From positions 314,807 to 378,806 of the forward strand of contig JAGRDS010000001.1 in NCBI GenBank assembly GCA_020446945.1: a stretch of DNA of 64,000 nt. Reading direction: 5' to 3'. The notes beneath the pieces are model-generated. The model was not told the origin of the DNA. It ran no database searches and saw only the letters and a program-made list of their open reading frames with translations. Position numbers and translations under genes: made by a program. Position 1 is the first letter of the stretch, and the number at the start of each line of letters is the position of its first letter. Positions 63,425 to 64,000 of this stretch are shown one piece after another. Source of the stretch: Parvularculaceae bacterium (GTDB lineage: Bacteria; Pseudomonadota; Alphaproteobacteria; Caulobacterales; Parvularculaceae).

Positions 63425-64000
63425 ATGAGTGGTTTGTTAAGCGGCTTCAGGCTGCCGGTCGTCGGCGCGGCTGCAATGGTCGCGACGTTGGTTGCGAGCG
63501 GACCGGCATATGCGGCGGGTACAAACGCCGGCGCAACCGTATCAAATAGTTTTACGCTCGATTATCAGGTCGGCGGCGTTTCGCAGACGCAGATAGATAC
63601 ATCGGGTTCGCCGACAAACTTCACAGTCGACCGCAAGGTCGATCTGACTGTCGCAACGGCGGTGAACGCTTCGGTATCGCCGGGACAAACCGGCGCTGAG
63701 CTTGTTTACGGCGTCACCAATAACGGCAACGACAATATCGCCTATCGCCTTTCGATCAAGGATGTCGGAACCGATACCTTTGATATTGGTACGTATACGG
63801 CGCGATACTACACGGACGCTGGTGCGGACGGCATCTTTACGCCGGGCGTCGACGATGCGGGCGCGGGTACGGCCTATACGCTCGGCGCCGGCGTCACGGC
63901 GGACGTCGCCCCCGACGCGACGATCTGGGTGATCATTTCCGGCGACGTTCCGGGCGCCGCCTCAAACGGCCAGACGGACGATGTCATACTGATCGCCGAT
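63425..64000 (+). CDS. Secreted DUF11-like surface protein (3' end beyond window)
   Basis: The frame is open at the right edge (192 codons visible). ATG with AGGGGA upstream; signal peptide MSGLLSGFRLPVVGAAAMVA, cleavage near AYA-A. The mature part begins AGTNAGATVSNSFTLDYQVGG and continues with VDRKVDLTVATAVNASVSPGQTGAELVYGVTNNGND, a DUF11-type repeat also common in bacterial surface proteins. It is divergent from 62706-63176, and the pair may act together in the envelope. The 248-bp gap between them has AT-rich sequence and must hold both promoters. Confidence 0.7.
   Translation, partial: MSGLLSGFRLPVVGAAAMVATLVASGPAYAAGTNAGATVSNSFTLDYQVGGVSQTQIDTSGSPTNFTVDRKVDLTVATAVNASVSPGQTGAELVYGVTNNGNDNIAYRLSIKDVGTDTFDIGTYTARYYTDAGADGIFTPGVDDAGAGTAYTLGAGVTADVAPDATIWVIISGDVPGAASNGQTDDVILIAD

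Noticed and set aside
1..64000. CRISPR arrays, insertion sequences, integrases, rRNA genes
   Set aside because: No direct-repeat arrays, no terminal inverted repeats with transposase, no integrase-like protein and no rRNA-like sequence were found on reading.

Overview
The window is about 60% GC and reads as the replication-origin region of an alphaproteobacterial chromosome, most like Caulobacterales, Hyphomonadaceae or Parvularculaceae. The evidence is the gene order ppsR-maf-aroE-coaE / hemE-hemJ-rho / mnmE-mnmG-rsmG-parA-parB / holA-lptE-leuS, a CckA-type hybrid kinase beside fliQ-fliR-flhB, perfect CtrA-type boxes (TTAA-N7-TTAA) and a perfect ParB centromere site. Genus and species cannot be fixed from the sequence alone. 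I see no insertion sequence, prophage or CRISPR array. Almost all of the window is ordinary chromosomal coding sequence.

Layout. 0-6 kb: a membrane protein with a prephenate-dehydratase-like fold, then smr, mltA and a Tim44-like gene, then secB and dnaQ. 6-14 kb: cckA and the flagellar genes flhB, fliR, fliQ, fliE, flgC, flgB, interrupted by a divergent flavoprotein gene, then a patatin. 14-21 kb: a proteasome/HslV-like Ntn hydrolase with an unknown partner, two small membrane-protein genes missed by length filters, selO and ilvA. 20-29 kb: the nfeD/slipin membrane operon, a TonB receptor, tusA, and a secreted Sel1 plus beta-helix pair. 29-33 kb: tRNA-Leu(CAA), exoD, dsbB, coq7 and an ACE-like peptidase. 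33-39.5 kb: the origin core, with coaE, aroE, maf and ppsR transcribed leftward and hemE, hemJ and rho rightward, around a 433-bp intergenic segment matching the position of Caulobacter Cori. 39.5-46 kb: an accessory block (arylsulfotransferase-like, amidohydrolase-like, ggt, glycerophosphodiesterase, quinone reductase, DUF6489). 46-52 kb: mnmE, mnmG, rsmG, parA, parB with parS sites in the first three. 52-58 kb: an APC permease, holA, lptE, leuS and a DUF3576 lipoprotein. 58-64 kb: a porin, a VOC protein, thiE, a PLP-binding protein, a CenR-like response regulator with arsC, and two secreted DUF11-like proteins, the last running off the window.

How the parts fit. The intergenic origin, the CtrA boxes at the origin and at fliQ, cckA, parA/parB/parS and the flagellar genes together suggest that replication initiation, centromere segregation and flagellar biogenesis are coordinated through the CckA-CtrA circuit and clustered near the origin. 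The canonical alphaproteobacterial origin cluster is present in order, but split by about 27 kb between coaE and dnaQ and by about 6 kb between rho and mnmE. The least explained genes are the Ntn hydrolase at 15.2-16.5 kb with the small membrane ORFs at 16.9-17.3 kb, and the membrane-bound prephenate-dehydratase-like protein at the left edge.
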